From positions 10,580,243-10,644,242 of the forward strand of contig NW_024881279.1 in assembly GCF_018691265.1 (NCBI RefSeq): a DNA stretch of 64,000 nucleotides, in the 5' to 3' direction. Made by a program: the position numbers and the translations under genes. This DNA comes from Tyto alba (taxonomy: Eukaryota; Chordata; Aves; Strigiformes; Tytonidae). Of this stretch, positions 61,008 through 64,000 are shown piece by piece. Numbering within the stretch: the first letter of the stretch is position 1; the number at the start of each line of letters is the position of its first letter. The notes below the pieces were generated by a model. That model did not search any database. It was not told where the DNA came from and saw only the letters and a program-made list of their open reading frames with translations.

Positions 61008-61132
61008 CCATTATTTTTATTTGTTATTGGATTGCAGTAGTTTCTAGAGGAAGTCAGCTGGGTCAGGTCCCCTGATTGCAGGCACTGTACAAACACAGGG
61101 AATATGACAGTTCTTGCATAATGCCATTGTAG
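61008..61132 (+). repeat. Old sauropsid interspersed repeat, part 2
   Basis: The order tatttttatttgttattgga, ttgcagtagtttctagagga, then agctgggtcaggtcccc, then tgattgcaggcactgtacaa, acaca, then gacagttcttgcataatgcc resembles a second common sauropsid repeat unit (TATTTGTATT...AGCGCCTAGAGGC..., GGGCCCC, GCTAGGCGCTGTACAAACAC, GACAGTCCCTGCC). It follows part 1 in the same orientation with only about 15 bases between, so the two may be one composite element or a nested insertion. Confidence 0.6.
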
Positions 61133-61501
61133 ATGCTCTCATTACCCATATCATCATCTCTACATATTCATCATTTAAGCTTCATCTGGAGTTGCTTCAG
61201 CAGTTCAGAGAAATTCATCTTGCTGTTTCTCTAGGACTCTCAGTCCTGAAGTAGTTTGGTAGTTAACCACTCTGATTACAGATTTCCGTACAGAAGTTTG
61301 AACAGAAGCAGCAGAGCACTGGGGTGGAAGTGCATCAGTGTTTCTGAAAGTTTATTAGTCTGAATTAAAGGAGGAGGAAAACACAAGACCCCAAATCCTG
61401 TGATGACATTCACTCTGTCCGGGAGCCTCTTTTCTTTTCTGTAATGTGTGCTGAATTCTAAAGCTGAAGTGATATTTGCTACAATACTGCACACACCACC
61501 A

Positions 61502-61536
61502 CCCCCCTCCGCCCCCCCGCCCCCAGCTCTCCTCCC
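61502..61536 (-). other. C-rich tract, G-quadruplex-capable on minus strand
   Basis: C-runs at 61502-61507, 61512-61518 and 61520-61524, with more C-runs to 61536, give the minus strand at least four G-runs of three or more with 1-4 base loops if the 7-mer is split. It also contains GC-box-like CCGCCCCC words. It is the most G+C-rich short patch of the window, but no CpG island or gene start is visible around it. Confidence 0.7.
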
Positions 61537-61932
61537 TCAACACGGCGGGATTGTGTTAAGGCATTGAGCTTTGCACTCAATCTTGTTGTTGTTTTGTTTC
61601 TGCAATTCTGTTTGCACAAAACTTATAACCTTGTTGTAAAACTACAATTTGACACTTTAACGCCACCATCTAGGAAAAGATACTTTCGCTTCATTTTAGC
61701 TACAGGCATTGTCCAAGTATCCTGCAAAAGAATCCTAATGGGGGCTCTGAAAACCCATTAGCAAATTGTCTACAGGTAACACTTCCTGAGAAGGCAGCAG
61801 CTATACTGCACAGTCAGTTTCTTGAAAGAAAATTACAGTGCAGCACCTTTCCTAAGTGTATGTGTGTCTACTTCCAGATTAGGGATTGAAGTGGATTTTG
61901 ATCAGATTAATTTTTCTAGTTGGGTAAATTGT

Positions 61933-61957
61933 AAAAAAAAAAAAAAAAAAAAAAAAA
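61933..61957. repeat. Poly-A tract, 25 bp
   Basis: A perfect A25. The preceding sequence (attaatttttctagttgggt) has no AATAAA close by, so it is called a homopolymer rather than a retroposed tail. Confidence 0.9.
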
Positions 61958-64000
61958 TCTTCAAACCCAAAATATTTAATTTTAAATGTAAGACCAAATC
62001 ACAGAAGCTGAAATAAAACTAGCTAGACAAAACCCAAAGGACTTGCCCACTTGGGTTTTTAGCTTTTCAATTAGCTGAAATGCAGGGTTTTTTTTTAAGA
62101 GGAGCAAACAAACCCTTCGTGTTTGAGAAATTTTTTTTTTCAAAACCATTAAAAATTTTTTAGCAGCTTTCAACCACTACTTCTATCTACAGATATTTTT
62201 CTGGGATTTCTTTTGCAGGGGACTTATCTCTGAGGTATTTCATCCTGCAGCTTTTGGCATTAGAGATTTCTGTTGGCCTCCTATTGTCTTCATTCAAGGC
62301 TATACAATTATAAGAGGATGAGATTTTTAAGTTCTATTGCTTAAATGATATTAGTACAGAGAGCTGGTAAAACAATCTCTAGCCTCCTGCCTTCCTGCTG
62401 TGATTACCTGTCTTGTAAATGGTGAACATTTCCAACCCTTTGTTCTATATCTGAATTTCAACACAGCTATCAAAAGAAAGAAATTAAACTCAGAATTTCA
62501 AATCATAACAAGTAGAAACAAGACCCAAAATATTTTAGATACAATCTGTACAGGGAGGGAGGGGGATAGAAATAGCAATGGACACTTGAAGTCTGAGACG
62601 TGAACTCCTACAGTAGCTGTAAAATTCCCTTTCAGAGAAAGAAGAGGAAATGAAAAAGTCATTCCTTCAAGCCCAGTGGAGCTTTTTCCCACATGAAATT
62701 TCAGCAGATTCCGAGCGTCAAGCACACGGGCAGCAAATGATTATTTTATAGGTTTACACATTAAATGACGTGTATTTCCACAGCTTGTCACAGCAATTAG
62801 AGTAACAGATAAGATGGCTGAAGACCCTTGGATGTTAGAACAAAAGGTTGGCGTGATGTTCAGAGTGCAACTTTGGAGTGTCTCCTGAGGGACTCTCTTT
62901 AGAGCATACAAGGATGCTCAGGATTGCAGCAGTGGGGCACGTCTTCCCAGCGATAATGTGGTCGCGGGAAAATGCACTTCTGCTCAATTACTACTCTTCA
63001 GGTCAGCCTGAATTTAGGCAGAATAATGGCTCAACCTTACTGCACAAAGTGATTGTGTCCAGCCTCACTTACATGTCACAGGAGTTGGGGCAGCAGATCT
63101 GAGAAAGAATTTGCACTGCCTGATGGGTCTGGTACACTCTGTTTGGGGAGAAATACAGTAAAACCTTTATTTGCTTTAGAAGACTTGCTCTCTGTTTGCA
63201 TTTATTTCATTTCTGCCTGCTCATTTTCAGGCACTTTTCTATTTATATCCACATCTTTTGGGAAGCAGAAAATTGCTTTACTTGGACCTTTCAATCATGA
63301 TCTTTTCCATATGGGTTGATCTTTGCAATTTTCCAAGTGCAGGTAACTCCTTCTGCAAAAGCCAGAACTTCTGTCTGATGGCATTTTGTTGTAAGGAGAG
63401 ATGTGACGGTCTGTTGCAAACAGTGGCCAAACCCAGGCTTCAGTAGTCTCTCTTCTTGTCCTCTGGAAATACTGATTGGCACACTAAATTTATTATATGG
63501 GGTGTTCATAATGAGTCCCATGATCACAGATTGCCTGGCTGATGTAGAGCAGAAATTTCTAAACCGTGATCTAAGAATTAGCACTATTTATTTGTACGCT
63601 TCAGCAGCCTTAGTGCTGGGCTAAATTCAAGGTCCTGCTGTGATACGGGCCAGGCAAACACACTCTGTCAACCTGATTTGCCCCAAGGATCTACAGCCTA
63701 ACACAAGATGGAGCTAGGGCTGGAGAAAGGCTTGCTGGTGGTCTTGAGAGCACTTGCTGGAGTTCCTCAAACCTGATTGATCACTTGGTCCTGGCAGGCC
63801 TCCTCCTTTCCAGCTGGTAAATGTCATTAAAAGACAGCTATAAATACATTAAATACTTTCCTAATATTACTTTTCCATGTGATCCGCTGCTGCTGTTGCT
63901 ACAGGGAAGCTGATCAAGAATGTGAGAGGAGGTGATCTCTGCAGCTCAGGAAATGAGGGGAGGGCTGTGTAGCCCAGCCTTTCCATTAAGATGTGATCCA
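61958..64000. other. Non-coding stretch, no gene recognised
   Basis: AT-rich DNA with short T and A runs near 62091 and 62131. Frames of up to 97 codons (63291-63584 minus) have no recognisable domain. Nothing could be assigned up to the window end. Confidence 0.65.

Overview
The window reads as gene-poor vertebrate DNA, and I can support no protein-coding gene, tRNA, rRNA or CRISPR array in it. It is AT-rich and poor in CpG by eye, full of homopolymer runs and microsatellites, and carries old, decayed interspersed repeats. The longest open frames (194 codons at 20380-20964, 179 at 52872-53411, 168 at 27758-28264) are low-complexity or unrecognisable, and several run through repeats. No Alu, B1 or L1 was recognised, which argues against a typical placental mammal. 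Several degenerate MIR-type (CORE-SINE) copies, plus a two-part repeat at about 60.8-61.1 kb that I remember from turtles, crocodilians and birds, point to a sauropsid. The low repeat load makes a bird the most likely source. This rests on pattern memory, not on a search. No clear CR1 copy was recognised, which is a caveat. The locus cannot be named.

Layout: 1-20 kb is unique-looking intergenic or intronic DNA with A/T homopolymers. It includes a strong 62-nt hairpin at 7948-8009, a poly-T tract preceded on the minus strand by a polyadenylation signal (8454-8506), and a 41-nt segment framed by strong splice signals (10298-10338). A GC-richer block free of recognisable genes lies at about 18.96-19.73 kb. 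20-32 kb holds a (TA)n microsatellite and four MIR-like fragments. 32-52 kb is mostly AT-rich unique sequence with two further MIR-like fragments. Stretches at about 41.3-42.7 kb and 48.0-48.1 kb have the look of conserved non-coding or enhancer DNA. 52-64 kb holds a possible copy of the sauropsid repeat, a MIR-like copy, an imperfect palindrome at 60093-60250, the best copy of the sauropsid repeat, and a G-quadruplex-capable tract at 61502-61536.

No multi-gene system, operon or defence island is present. The observations most worth checking are the hairpins, the microexon candidate, the possible retrocopy and the G-quadruplex tracts.
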